A DNA stretch of 64,000 nt from Ralstonia sp. UBA689. Its GTDB lineage: Bacteria; Pseudomonadota; Gammaproteobacteria; Burkholderiales; Burkholderiaceae. This document shows, in pieces, positions 52,352 to 61,225 of this stretch. Positions within the stretch are counted from its first letter, which is position 1, and each line of letters begins with the position of its first letter. A model generated the notes under the pieces. It saw nothing but the letters and a program-made list of their open reading frames with translations. It was not told the DNA's origin and ran no database searches. Location of the stretch: contig NZ_DBMV01000031.1 of NCBI RefSeq assembly GCF_002298975.1, positions 83,392-147,391 of the forward strand. The letters run 5' to 3'. Made by a program: the position numbers and the translations under genes.

Positions 52352-55300
52352 TTACGCGGCCTCCGCCATGGTCAGGGCGGCATCCATATCCACCGCCACG
52401 ATCCGGGACACGCCCTGCTCCTGCATGGTCACACCGATGAGCTGTTGCGCCATTTCCATCGCAATCTTGTTATGGGAAATAAAGACAAATTGGGTCTTGT
52501 CGGACATGCGTTTGACCATGTTGGCGTAGCGCTCGGTATTAGCGTCGTCCAGCGGCGCGTCCACCTCATCCAGCAAGCAGAACGGAGCCGGATTCAACTG
52601 GAACATCGCAAACACCAGCGCGATGGCGGTCAGCGCCTTCTCACCACCCGAGAGCAAATGGATGGTCGAGTTCTTCTTGCCCGGCGGCTGCGCCATGACC
52701 TGCACGCCCGCGTCGAGAATCTCTTCGCCGGTCATGATCAGCTTGGCCTGGCCGCCGCCGAACAGCGTCGGGAACAGTTCGCCGAAATGGTGGTTGACCT
52801 GGTCGAACGTGCCTTGCAGCAACGCGCGTGTTTCCTGGTCGATCGTGCGGATGGCGTCTTCCAGCGTGTTGATGGCGTCAGTCAAATCCGCCGACTGTGC
52901 ATCCAGGAAGCCCTTGCGCTCGCGCGCGGCGGCCAGTTCGTCCAGCGCGGCCATGTTGACCGGGCCCAGCGCATTGATCGCGTTGTTGATGCGCGTGACT
53001 TCGCCCTGCAGGTACGACGGTTTCAGGTCGCCGGTCAGGCGTTCGGCCAGCGCGGCTTCGTCCACGTTGGCGGCGGTGAGCTGCTCGGAGAACTGCTCCT
53101 GGTTCAGGCGCGCGGCCTGCTCCTTCAACTGCAATTCGGTGATGCGGTCGCGCAGCGGCTGCTGGGCACGCTCGGCGGTCAGGCGTTGCTCATCGAAGGT
53201 GCGCAGTTGCGCAGACAACGCGTCCAGCTCGGTGCGAGCGAGGCCGAGTTTTTCTTCCTTCTCGGCGCGGCGTTCCAGCGCATCCTGCAGGCCGGTATGG
53301 GCAGTCTGCTCGTTGATGGTTTCGAGTTCGGCACGGGCGTTTTCCAGCGTCAGGACGATCTGCTGAGCCTGATCGGTCGCGACCTGGATGTTGCGCTTCA
53401 ACTCCGCGATGCGGTTGTGCAGATTACGCTCGGCAAAGTGCGCTTCCTGCGCGCCACGCTCCAGTTCACGCAGCGCGTTGCGGGCATCGCCCAGGCGCGC
53501 TTCGAGCGTCTCGAACGCCTGCTGGTTGTCTTCAAAGCGCGCCTGCATATCGGCAAGCGCCGCGTCATGCTGCTCGAACGTGGCCTCTGATTCGGCACGG
53601 ATAGCGCGCTGTTCTTCGATCTGCGCGCGAATCTCATCCAGCTCACCGTCAATCTGGCCGCTGCGGGCGTTGTAGCGTTCCATCGCCTGCGACAGCTTGA
53701 GCACGTCCATCTGCAGCACGTGCACGCGGCGCGTGGCCTGCTCGGCACGCGCGCGCACCTGCGTGAGCGTCTGGCTGGCTTGGCTGTAGGCAGCCTCGGC
53801 GCGCACGGCGGTGCTCTTGGCTTCGTCCGACAGCAACATCTGCGCACGCACCTGCTTGTGCAGGTTCTCGATTTCCTGGGCACGGGCCAGCATGCCGGCC
53901 TGCTCGGAGTCGGGCGCATACAACTGCACCGACGAACGGCCAATCAGATGCCCGGCCTTGACGACGAATGTGCCGCCCTCGGGCAGTGTCTGGCGCGCCG
54001 TAAGCGCAGCCTGCATGTCGTCCGCGATATAAACGTCGGCCAGCCAGTCCTGCAGCACAGCGCGGATGCCCGGCTCCGTCACCTGCACCAGTGACATCAG
54101 CGAACGCAGCCCCGCCGGCGCCTCGACCGGGCGTGCGGCCGGCGGCGGCGCGTAGAACGCCAGCTTGGCGGGCGGCGCATCGGCGGCAAAGGCCTTGATC
54201 CAGTCCAGGTTGGAAACTTCCAGCGCAGAAAGCTTCTCGCGCAGCACAGCCTCCAGCGCAGGCTCCCAGCCCTGCTCGATCTGCAGCTTCTTCCAAAAGC
54301 GCGGCAGCTCGCTCAGTCCGTGCTTGGCGAGCCACGGCTGGACCTTGCCGTCGGTCTGCACGTTCTCTTGCAGTTGCTTGAGCGCGGCAAGACGGGCTTC
54401 GAGATTGGCGATGGCGGCGGCTTCCGACTGCACGCGGTCCTGTGCGGCGCGACGCGCTTCGTCTGCCTGCGGCAGTTGCATCTCGGCGTCTTCCAGCGCG
54501 GCCTGCGCTTCGGCCAGCACCTCTTCCTGCTCGGCCAGTTCGGCGCGCAGCGTTTCAAGTTGCACGTCGTCGGGCTTGTCGAGGCCGCTGGCTTCTTGCG
54601 TCAGACGTTCGCGACGCTGTTCCAGTTGCTGCAAGGCCTGATCGGCATTGCGCTGGTGCGCAGCTTCAAGTTTGAGCGCCTGCTCCGATTGCAGGATGGC
54701 AGCGCGCTGGTCGTTCAGCGTCGTCTGCGCGTCGCGCCATTGCCCTTCCATGCCAGGCAGTTCGTCGGACTTGCGCGCGACTTCCTCGGCGGCCTGCGCG
54801 GCACGCTCTTCGGCCATCGCGAGCTCTTCTTCGGCCGTCGCAAGATCCGCCTGGGCCTGATCGCTCTGCGTGTGCCATTGATCCTGCTGTGCGCTCAGCG
54901 TGGCGATCTGCTGCTGGATGCGGTTGCGCGACTCCACCACATAACGGATCTCGGCTTCTAGGCGGCTGACTTCGGCGTTGGCTTCGTACAGCGCGCCTTG
55001 CGCAGCATGCATCGCGTCGGACGAGGCGTAATGCGCGGCGCGCATCGTTTCGAGTTCGGCTTCGATGTGGCGCAACTGGGCGGTCTGCGCTTCGAGGTCG
55101 ACCTGCGCCTGCATGATGGCGCGTTGGTGGCGTTCTTGCTCGCCTTGCGCCTCGCGCTTGCGCAGCAGCCACAGCAGATGTTGCTTCTCTTCGCCGTCGG
55201 CCTGCAGAGTCTGGAAGCGCTGCGCGACTTCAGCCTGGCCTTCGAGCTTTTCGAGGTTGTTGCCGAGCTCGCGCAGGATGTCTTCCACGCGGGTCAGATT

Positions 55301-55867
55301 CTCGCGCGTGTCGGACAGGCGGTTTTCGGTTTCGCGGCGGCGCTCCTTGTACTTGGATACGCCTGCGGCTTCCTCCAGGAAGATGCGCATGTCATCGGGC
55401 TTGGCCTCGATGATGCGCGAGATCATCCCCTGCCCGATGATGGCGTAGGCGCGCGGCCCGAGGCCCGTGCCGAGGAAGATGTCCTGGATGTCGCGGCGAC
55501 GCACCGCCTGATTGTTGATGAAGTACGACGAGGTGCCGTCGCGGCTCAGGACGCGCTTGACGGCCACTTCAGCGTACTGGCTCCATTGGCCGGCGGCGCG
55601 GCCTTCTGCATTGTCGAACACCAGTTCGACGCTGGCGCGGCCAGCCGGCTTGCGCTGCGTGGAGCCGTTGAAGATGACGTCCTGCATCGACTCGCCACGA
55701 AGCTCCGCGGCGCGTGATTCGCCGAGCACCCAGCGCACGGCATCGATGATGTTGGATTTACCGCAACCGTTCGGGCCGACGATGCCGACGAGCTGGCCCG
55801 GAACGTGGAAATTGGTCGGATCGACGAAGGACTTGAAGCCTGCGAGCTTGATCGAGGAGAGGCGCAC
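52352..55867 (-). CDS. smc: Chromosome segregation ATPase SMC
   Basis: Condensin ATPase that organises the chromosome; 1,171 residues. Walker A is at the N-terminus (VGPNGCGKSNIIDAVRW, about 26-42), followed by two long coiled coils around a hinge (about 510-680). At the C-terminus come the ABC signature LLSGGEKALTAIALVFAMF and Walker B FCLLDEVDAPLDDAN. It starts with GTG (MRLSSIKLAGFKSFVDPT). A TATGAT lies about 130 nt upstream. No scpA/scpB is seen in the window. Confidence 0.96.
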   Translation of the reverse strand: MRLSSIKLAGFKSFVDPTNFHVPGQLVGIVGPNGCGKSNIIDAVRWVLGESRAAELRGESMQDVIFNGSTQRKPAGRASVELVFDNAEGRAAGQWSQYAEVAVKRVLSRDGTSSYFINNQAVRRRDIQDIFLGTGLGPRAYAIIGQGMISRIIEAKPDDMRIFLEEAAGVSKYKERRRETENRLSDTRENLTRVEDILRELGNNLEKLEGQAEVAQRFQTLQADGEEKQHLLWLLRKREAQGEQERHQRAIMQAQVDLEAQTAQLRHIEAELETMRAAHYASSDAMHAAQGALYEANAEVSRLEAEIRYVVESRNRIQQQIATLSAQQDQWHTQSDQAQADLATAEEELAMAEERAAQAAEEVARKSDELPGMEGQWRDAQTTLNDQRAAILQSEQALKLEAAHQRNADQALQQLEQRRERLTQEASGLDKPDDVQLETLRAELAEQEEVLAEAQAALEDAEMQLPQADEARRAAQDRVQSEAAAIANLEARLAALKQLQENVQTDGKVQPWLAKHGLSELPRFWKKLQIEQGWEPALEAVLREKLSALEVSNLDWIKAFAADAPPAKLAFYAPPPAARPVEAPAGLRSLMSLVQVTEPGIRAVLQDWLADVYIADDMQAALTARQTLPEGGTFVVKAGHLIGRSSVQLYAPDSEQAGMLARAQEIENLHKQVRAQMLLSDEAKSTAVRAEAAYSQASQTLTQVRARAEQATRRVHVLQMDVLKLSQAMERYNARSGQIDGELDEIRAQIEEQRAIRAESEATFEQHDAALADMQARFEDNQQAFETLEARLGDARNALRELERGAQEAHFAERNLHNRIAELKRNIQVATDQAQQIVLTLENARAELETINEQTAHTGLQDALERRAEKEEKLGLARTELDALSAQLRTFDEQRLTAERAQQPLRDRITELQLKEQAARLNQEQFSEQLTAANVDEAALAERLTGDLKPSYLQGEVTRINNAINALGPVNMAALDELAAARERKGFLDAQSADLTDAINTLEDAIRTIDQETRALLQGTFDQVNHHFGELFPTLFGGGQAKLIMTGEEILDAGVQVMAQPPGKKNSTIHLLSGGEKALTAIALVFAMFQLNPAPFCLLDEVDAPLDDANTERYANMVKRMSDKTQFVFISHNKIAMEMAQQLIGVTMQEQGVSRIVAVDMDAALTMAEAA

Positions 55868-56117
55868 GTTGAGGTCGTCTCGAAGGGATCAGTAAGAGTG
55901 ATAAAGCGGGCGCCCGGAGCATGCGCTCCTGCCATCACACAAGCGCCGTATGGCGCGGGATGGCAAGGCGCACGCCAGGGGCGCGAATGGCGCCATCATA
56001 CCATCCGGCACCCGGTCTCCAGCCAATCAATTCGGCACAAACTTGAACGAAATTCGCCACCCAAGAAGGCAAATTGCTGCGAATTTGTAAGCAATTTCAC
56101 GTTCCGGACACCGAGCA
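55868..56117 (-). promoter_or_regulatory. smc upstream region
   Basis: 250 nt between the secreted hydrolase and smc, both on the minus strand. It contains TATGAT (56000-55995), a reasonable -10 for smc with a poor -35. A 7-bp inverted repeat AAATTGC/GCAATTT (56071-56077, 56091-56097) could be a weak terminator of the hydrolase gene. Local base composition is unusually AT-rich around 56030-56100. Confidence 0.4.
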
Positions 56118-57173
56118 TCAGTCCGGCCGGCGCGTACGCGAGGCATCCGGGCTTGCCAGCCATTCCAGCACCGCTTTGTGCAGCGCAACAGAATCCTGGA
56201 TTTGTGGCGCATGCCCTGCATCCGGAAACTCCACCAGCGTTGCGCGCGGAATGGCCTTGACGGTGGCGCGGCCCAGTTCTGGGTAATTGCCCAGATGGGC
56301 GCGCATCTCAGGCGCGGCCATGTCCTTGCCGATAGCCGTGGTGTCCTTCTGGCCAATCAGCAGCAGCGTCCACGGGCGCACTTGGCCAAACTCGTAGACG
56401 ACAGGCTGCGTGTAAATCATGTCGTACAGCAGTGCGGAATTCCACGCCACGAGATCTCGCCCCGGGCCGCGATACATACCGGCCAGCATCTGCACCCAGG
56501 GCTCATAGGCGGCACGCCATTGGCCGGCGTAGTACGTGGACTGCTCATAGGCACGGATGCGCTCGGCGGTGGTCTGCTTCTCGCGCGCAAACCACTGATC
56601 GACCGTCATCGAGGGCACGCCCTTGGCCTTCCAGTCTTCCAGGCCGATCGGGTTGATCATCACCAGCCGCGACACCGCGTTCGGGTACATCAGCGCGTAG
56701 CGCGTGGCCAGCATGCCGCCCGTTGAGTGGCCAATGACGATGGCCCGCTCGATACCCAGCGACGCCAGCAGCGCGTGCGTGTTGCTGGCCAGTTGCTGGA
56801 ACGAATACTGATACGCGTGCGGCTTGCTCGATTTGCAGAAGCCGATCTGGTCGGGCGCAATCACGCGGTAGCCTGCGCCCGTCAGCGCCTGGATCGTGCC
56901 TTCCCAGGTGGCGGCGCAGAAGTTCTTGCCGTGCAGCAACACGGCAACTTGGCCGTTCGGCGGCACGGATTGCACTGGCGGCACGTCCAGGTACGCCATT
57001 TCCAGCGCATTGCCCTGGGATTCGAACTTGAAGAGCTTGACCGGTGCCGGATACGTGAAGCCCTCCAGCCGGGGGCCATACACCGGACCGTCGTCGGCAG
57101 GCGCGGCATGGATGGAAACGGTGGCCATCGACAACATGGCAGCCAGCACGATGGAAATCGACCGAAGCAACAT
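56118..57173 (-). CDS. Secreted alpha/beta hydrolase
   Basis: Protein of 351 residues with a signal peptide (MLLRSISIVLAAMLSMATVS, cleavage probably after HAA/PAD). The hydrolase fold has oxyanion HGKNFCAATWEG, nucleophile Ser in VIGHSTGGMLATRYA, an Asp in LLIGQKDTTAIG and His in FPDAGHAPQIQD, so a full catalytic triad. The Cys in HGKNFCAATW and in IGFCKSS could matter for stability. Substrate unknown; the fold includes esterases and lactonases. AGGAG lies 7-8 nt before the ATG at 57173. It follows the DMT transporter on the same strand by 40 nt. Confidence 0.87.
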   Translation of the reverse strand: MLLRSISIVLAAMLSMATVSIHAAPADDGPVYGPRLEGFTYPAPVKLFKFESQGNALEMAYLDVPPVQSVPPNGQVAVLLHGKNFCAATWEGTIQALTGAGYRVIAPDQIGFCKSSKPHAYQYSFQQLASNTHALLASLGIERAIVIGHSTGGMLATRYALMYPNAVSRLVMINPIGLEDWKAKGVPSMTVDQWFAREKQTTAERIRAYEQSTYYAGQWRAAYEPWVQMLAGMYRGPGRDLVAWNSALLYDMIYTQPVVYEFGQVRPWTLLLIGQKDTTAIGKDMAAPEMRAHLGNYPELGRATVKAIPRATLVEFPDAGHAPQIQDSVALHKAVLEWLASPDASRTRRPD

Positions 57174-57213
57174 CAGCACACTCCTCAATGGGTTCTTGCT
57201 CCCCAGGCGAACG

Positions 57214-58137
57214 CTACCTCTTGCGGCGCGACAGCCCCGATAACGCACCGGCCAGGATGATGCAGGCACCCCCCGCCATCTCCTGCGCCGACAACCGCTC
57301 CGCCGTCAGCAGCGCCGACGACACCGCCGCTACCACGATCTCAAACAGCATCAGCAATGCCGCGCGATTAGCCGGCAACCGTTGCAGACCACGCTGCACC
57401 ATTGCGTTGCCGCCGACCAGCACGCACGCCATGCCCAGCAGCAGCATCCACGCATTGGTTTGTGCAAACGCTGCGGGAACTGCCTGCACGCCATCCAGCA
57501 GAATCGCCGCCGGCAGGCCCACCAGCGCGCAGCCGGTAAAGACAACCACGGTGCGCATCTCCGGCCGCATGGCCGGATGCCGTTGCCCAGCCAAGCGCGA
57601 GAGCACGTTGTTGCACGCAAACGCCAGCCCGGCAATCAACCCGGCCCATTCCGCCGCTGATCCAGGCCACGGCGTGCCGGCCTGGCCTGACCACAGCATC
57701 AGCACAGCCCCGGACAGCGCCAACGCGAGCAAGACACCGCCGCGCCAACCCAGCCGCTCGTGCAGCCATAAGCGCGCAAGCAGTGCGGTCCACACCGGGG
57801 TGAGATAGAACAAAAGCAGCACCCGCATCACCGTGCCGTGCACCGTGCCCCAGACGAAGCCGGCGTTGGTCACGCCCGCCGCCAGCCCGAGCGCGGGAAT
57901 CAGCCACGACCACTGGAACGTATGAAAGTGACGGCGCAGCACCACGGCAGCCAGCACGGCCGCCGCCGCGCCTGTCACCGATGAGGCCAGCATGCTGCCC
58001 AGCCCCCAGCCGGCAAGCAGGCGGTACGGATACCAGGAAATCCCCCACACCGAGGCGCCCAGCAGAATGAATAACGTAGCGGCCCATTGCGGCTCGTGGT
58101 GGGTGGCGGTGTCCGCCGAGGAAGCAATCGATGTCAT
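57214..58137 (-). CDS. DMT (EamA) family transporter
   Basis: Ten-helix predicted exporter of 307 residues with two EamA repeats (SVWGISWYPYRLLAGWG; WAGLIAGLAFACNNVLSRL). The start ATG at 58137 (MTSIASSADTAT) is chosen. The frame extends 195 nt upstream through the dapC promoter region, which makes longer starts implausible. Transcribed divergently from dapC. It may be co-transcribed with the downstream secreted hydrolase. Substrate unknown. Confidence 0.85.
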   Translation of the reverse strand: MTSIASSADTATHHEPQWAATLFILLGASVWGISWYPYRLLAGWGLGSMLASSVTGAAAAVLAAVVLRRHFHTFQWSWLIPALGLAAGVTNAGFVWGTVHGTVMRVLLLFYLTPVWTALLARLWLHERLGWRGGVLLALALSGAVLMLWSGQAGTPWPGSAAEWAGLIAGLAFACNNVLSRLAGQRHPAMRPEMRTVVVFTGCALVGLPAAILLDGVQAVPAAFAQTNAWMLLLGMACVLVGGNAMVQRGLQRLPANRAALLMLFEIVVAAVSSALLTAERLSAQEMAGGACIILAGALSGLSRRKR

Positions 58138-58189
58138 GTGGCCAACAAAAAGCGGCGGAGAGCCGCCGCATCCAGCAATGTCTTGGGGC

Positions 58190-58214
58190 GGCCAACCCAC
58201 GTTGGCCGTATAAT
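58190..58214 (+). promoter_or_regulatory. dapC promoter with overlapping palindrome
   Basis: A perfect TATAAT (58209-58214), 63 nt before the GTG start. Immediately upstream is a 7-bp perfect inverted repeat GGCCAAC-CCAC-GTTGGCC (58190-58207) in the spacer, where a -35 match is poor. A further GGCCAAC half-site lies at 58139-58145. This looks like an operator over the promoter. Confidence 0.6.
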
Positions 58215-58277
58215 TTCGGGCTCTGCCCAAGCGCCCTGCTTGCCCATCCGATCCGTCCAATATCGCAGCCCAGCACC

Positions 58278-59489
58278 GTGAATCCGCGCCTGTCCACCCT
58301 GCAGCCATATCCGTTCGAGAAACTGAAAGCACTCGTCAAGGACGTGACGCCCAGCCCGGCGCATACGCCGATCAGCTTCGGCATCGGCGAGCCCAAGCAC
58401 CCCACGCCGGCTCTGGTGAAAGATGCGCTGACGGCCGCGCTCGGCGGGCTGGCGAATTATCCCACGACGATTGGCTCCGATGCACTGCGACAGTGCATCG
58501 CCGCATGGCTGGAGCGGCGCTACGGCCTGCCGAAGGTTGACCCGGCTGCCGAAGTCATCCCGGTCAACGGCTCGCGCGAGGCGCTGTTCTCCTTCGCCCA
58601 GACCGTCATCGACGGCAGCAAGCCCGGCGCGCGCGTGCTGTGCCCGAACCCGTTCTACCAAATTTACGAAGGGTCGGCCCTGCTGGCCGGTGCGCAGCCG
58701 CTGTTCGCCAACAGCAATCCGGCACGCAACTACGCGCCCGACTACGACGCCATCACGCCGGAAGAATGGCGCAACGTGCAGCTCGTCTTCGTGTGCAGCC
58801 CCGGCAACCCGACCGGCGCCGTGCTCACGCTGGAAGACTGGAAGCAACTCTTTGCGCTGTCCGACGAATACGGTTTCGTCATCGCCTCGGACGAGTGCTA
58901 TTCCGAAATCTATTTCGACGAGGCCAACCCGCCGCTGGGTGCCTTGCAGGCCGCGCACCAACTGGGCCGCGGCTTTGATCGGCTGGTGATGTTCTCCAGC
59001 CTCTCCAAGCGCTCCAACGTGCCGGGCATGCGCTCGGGCTTCGTGGCGGGCGACGCCAAGCTGCTGAAGGCGTATCTGCTGTATCGCACGTATCACGGCA
59101 GCGCGATGAGCCCGTCGGTGCAATCCGCTAGCATCGCTGCGTGGAATGACGAGACGCACGTGCGCGACAACCGCGCCCAGTACGTCAAGAAGTTCCAGCA
59201 GGTCACGCCGATGCTGGCCGAGGTGCTGGACGTGGCCCTGCCCGACGCGGCCTTCTACCTGTGGGCCAACGTCAAGCGCACGGGCCTGTCGGACACCGAA
59301 TTCGCGCGTCAGTTGCTCGCTGCCAAGAACGTCGCCGTGCTGCCGGGCAGCTACCTCGCCCGCCAGGCGCATGGTACGAACCCGGGCCAGGACTACGTGC
59401 GCATCGCGCTGGTGGCCGGCGTGGACGAATGCCTGGAAGGCGCACGCCGGATCGTCGAATTCTGCGTCGAGTCCCGCCAGCAACGCTGA
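58278..59489 (+). CDS. dapC: Succinyldiaminopimelate transaminase
   Basis: PLP aminotransferase (fold type I) that makes N-succinyl-LL-DAP in lysine/peptidoglycan synthesis; 403 residues. It begins at GTG 58278 (NPRLSTLQPYPFEKLKAL). An ATG 147 nt upstream would run through the promoter and the palindrome, so it is rejected. Motifs are SFGIGEPKHPTP, CSPGNPTGAVL, ASDECYSEIYFDE and the PLP lysine in SLSKRSNVPGMRSGFVAG. dapD follows after 43 nt. Confidence 0.93.
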   Translation: MNPRLSTLQPYPFEKLKALVKDVTPSPAHTPISFGIGEPKHPTPALVKDALTAALGGLANYPTTIGSDALRQCIAAWLERRYGLPKVDPAAEVIPVNGSREALFSFAQTVIDGSKPGARVLCPNPFYQIYEGSALLAGAQPLFANSNPARNYAPDYDAITPEEWRNVQLVFVCSPGNPTGAVLTLEDWKQLFALSDEYGFVIASDECYSEIYFDEANPPLGALQAAHQLGRGFDRLVMFSSLSKRSNVPGMRSGFVAGDAKLLKAYLLYRTYHGSAMSPSVQSASIAAWNDETHVRDNRAQYVKKFQQVTPMLAEVLDVALPDAAFYLWANVKRTGLSDTEFARQLLAAKNVAVLPGSYLARQAHGTNPGQDYVRIALVAGVDECLEGARRIVEFCVESRQQR

Positions 59490-59532
59490 TCCTCTTACCC
59501 TTTTTCGAATCTCTCCTAGAGCCAACACCGCC

Positions 59533-60363
59533 ATGACGCAACAACTGCAATCCCTGATCGAACAAGCGTGGGAAGACCGCGCCAACCTGTCGCCCAAGGC
59601 CGCTCCGGCCAATGTCCGTGATGCTGTGGCCAACGTGATCGGCCAGCTCGATCAGGGCGCGCTGCGCGTGGCCGAGAAGAAGGACGGCGAGTGGATCGTC
59701 AATCAGTGGATCAAGAAGGCCGTGCTGCTGTCGTTCCGCCTGGAAGACAACGCGCCGATGGCCGCCGGCGGCTTCACGCAGTTCTATGACAAGGTGCCGA
59801 GCAAGTTCGCCAACTACACGGCAGAAGACTTCGCCCGTGGCGGTTTCCGCGTGGTGCCGCCGGCCGTGGCACGCCGTGGCTCGTTCATCGGCAAGAACGC
59901 CGTGCTGATGCCGTCGTACGTGAACATCGGCGCCTACGTGGACGAAGGCACGATGGTCGACACCTGGGCCACCGTCGGCTCGTGCGCGCAGATCGGCAAG
60001 AACGTTCACCTGTCGGGTGGCGTTGGCATCGGCGGCGTGCTGGAGCCGCTGCAGGCCAACCCGGTCATCATCGAAGACAACTGCTTCATCGGTGCGCGCT
60101 CGGAAGTGGTGGAAGGCGTGATCGTCGAAGAAAACTCGGTGATCTCGATGGGCGTGTACCTGGGCCAATCGACCAAGATCTACGACCGCGAAACCGGTGA
60201 AGTGCATTACGGCCGCGTGCCGGCCGGCTCGGTGGTGGTGCCGGGCAACCTGCCGTCCAAGGACGGCAAGTACAGCCTGTACTGCGCCGTGATCGTCAAG
60301 AAGGTCGACGCGCAGACGCGCGCCAAGACCGGCATCAACGAGCTGCTGCGCGGCGCCGACTAA
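59533..60363 (+). CDS. dapD: Tetrahydrodipicolinate N-succinyltransferase
   Basis: Succinylates tetrahydrodipicolinate using succinyl-CoA, the step before DapC. It has 276 residues: helical N-terminal domain (MTQQLQSLIEQAWEDRANLS), left-handed beta-helix (VNIGAYVDEGTMVDTWATVG, CAQIGKNVHLSGGVGIGG) and the C-terminal segment from GSVVVPGNLPSKDG. Length and motifs are normal. The gene is in the dap cluster. Confidence 0.97.
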   Translation: MTQQLQSLIEQAWEDRANLSPKAAPANVRDAVANVIGQLDQGALRVAEKKDGEWIVNQWIKKAVLLSFRLEDNAPMAAGGFTQFYDKVPSKFANYTAEDFARGGFRVVPPAVARRGSFIGKNAVLMPSYVNIGAYVDEGTMVDTWATVGSCAQIGKNVHLSGGVGIGGVLEPLQANPVIIEDNCFIGARSEVVEGVIVEENSVISMGVYLGQSTKIYDRETGEVHYGRVPAGSVVVPGNLPSKDGKYSLYCAVIVKKVDAQTRAKTGINELLRGAD

Positions 60364-60423
60364 GCCGGAACGGTGGGCATGCCTGTTAGTCTCACGGGCA
60401 TGCCAACCACTTGAAGCGCAGCG

Positions 60424-60846
60424 ATGCCCGAACCAAACGCCTCCGGCACCCGTTTTGGAAAGCTGCGCCAACGCATCATGGGTCTTGATCCGAATACCAT
60501 CGGTACCGTCTTGTCTCTGCTGCCCACCATCCTGGAGCAGGCGAACAAGACCATCGACAAGTTCAAGAACCGCAAGAAAGCCGGCACCGGCGATAGTGAA
60601 CCTGTCCGCGCAGAAGGTGCCGCGACCGACCCGAGTACACGCATCGCCGAGCTGGAAGCGGCGATCCTGCAGCAGGCCGAATCCGTCAAGCTGCTGGCCG
60701 AGCAGCACGCCATCACCATCGATGCCCTGCGCGACGAAGCCGCGCGGCTGGAGCGTCGCCTCAAGCGCATGACGTGGCTGGCTTCCGTCGGCTTTGCGCT
60801 GGCTGTCGTTGCCCTCGTCTTCGCCCAGCAAGCCCTTCGACACTGA
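60424..60846 (+). CDS. Small coiled-coil membrane-anchored protein, unknown function
   Basis: Protein of 140 residues with no family I recognise. About residues 20-50 contain an amphipathic helix (LPTILEQANKTIDKFKNRKK). About 70-110 is a likely coiled coil (IAELEAAILQQAESVKLLAE), and residues 117-137 form one membrane helix (WLASVGFALAVVALVFAQQA), placing most of the protein in the cytoplasm as a tail-anchored protein. It lies in line between dapD and the Spx/ArsC-like gene, with 60 nt and 7 nt spacings, so it is probably co-transcribed. Codon use matches neighbours. Confidence 0.75.
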   Translation: MPEPNASGTRFGKLRQRIMGLDPNTIGTVLSLLPTILEQANKTIDKFKNRKKAGTGDSEPVRAEGAATDPSTRIAELEAAILQQAESVKLLAEQHAITIDALRDEAARLERRLKRMTWLASVGFALAVVALVFAQQALRH

Positions 60847-60853
60847 CCCCACC

Positions 60854-61198
60854 ATGACCACACTACACGGCATCCCCAACTGCGACACCGTGAAGAAAGC
60901 CCGTACGTGGCTCGAATCGAACGGCATTGCCTACACCTTCCACGATTTCAAGAAACAGGGGGTGAGCGCCGACATGCTGGCCGGCTGGCTCAAGCATGTG
61001 CCGCTCACCACGCTGCTCAATCGCAAGGGCACCACGTGGCGCGCGCTGTCCGACGCCGACAAGGCCCGCGCGGAAGACGAAGCCGGCGCCATTGCGCTGA
61101 TGCAAGCCAACCCGTCGCTGATCAAGCGGCCGGTGCTGGTGCACGGCAAGAGCGTCAACGTGGGTTTTTCGGCCGACCAATACGCCACTCTGTTCTAA
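60854..61198 (+). CDS. Spx/ArsC-like reductase (YffB family)
   Basis: Thioredoxin-fold protein of 114 residues starting MTTLHGIPNCDTVKKARTWL, with the single active-site Cys at residue 10 (PNCDTVKKA). LIKRPVLVHGKSVNVGFSAD is the conserved cis-Pro region. It lacks the Arg triad that would make it a confident arsenate reductase. E. coli YffB binds glutathione and is also encoded next to dapE, which matches this context. Its role in the dap cluster is unknown. Confidence 0.88.
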   Translation: MTTLHGIPNCDTVKKARTWLESNGIAYTFHDFKKQGVSADMLAGWLKHVPLTTLLNRKGTTWRALSDADKARAEDEAGAIALMQANPSLIKRPVLVHGKSVNVGFSADQYATLF

Positions 61199-61225
61199 CG
61201 CATAACAACATCACTCGTGACCGAC

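Noticed and set aside
58134..59633. 499-residue minus-strand frame opposite dapC
   Set aside because: Shadow of dapC that would also cover its promoter.
59272..60927. 551-residue minus-strand frame opposite dapD and the small membrane protein
   Set aside because: Spans several genuine plus-strand genes; no domains.
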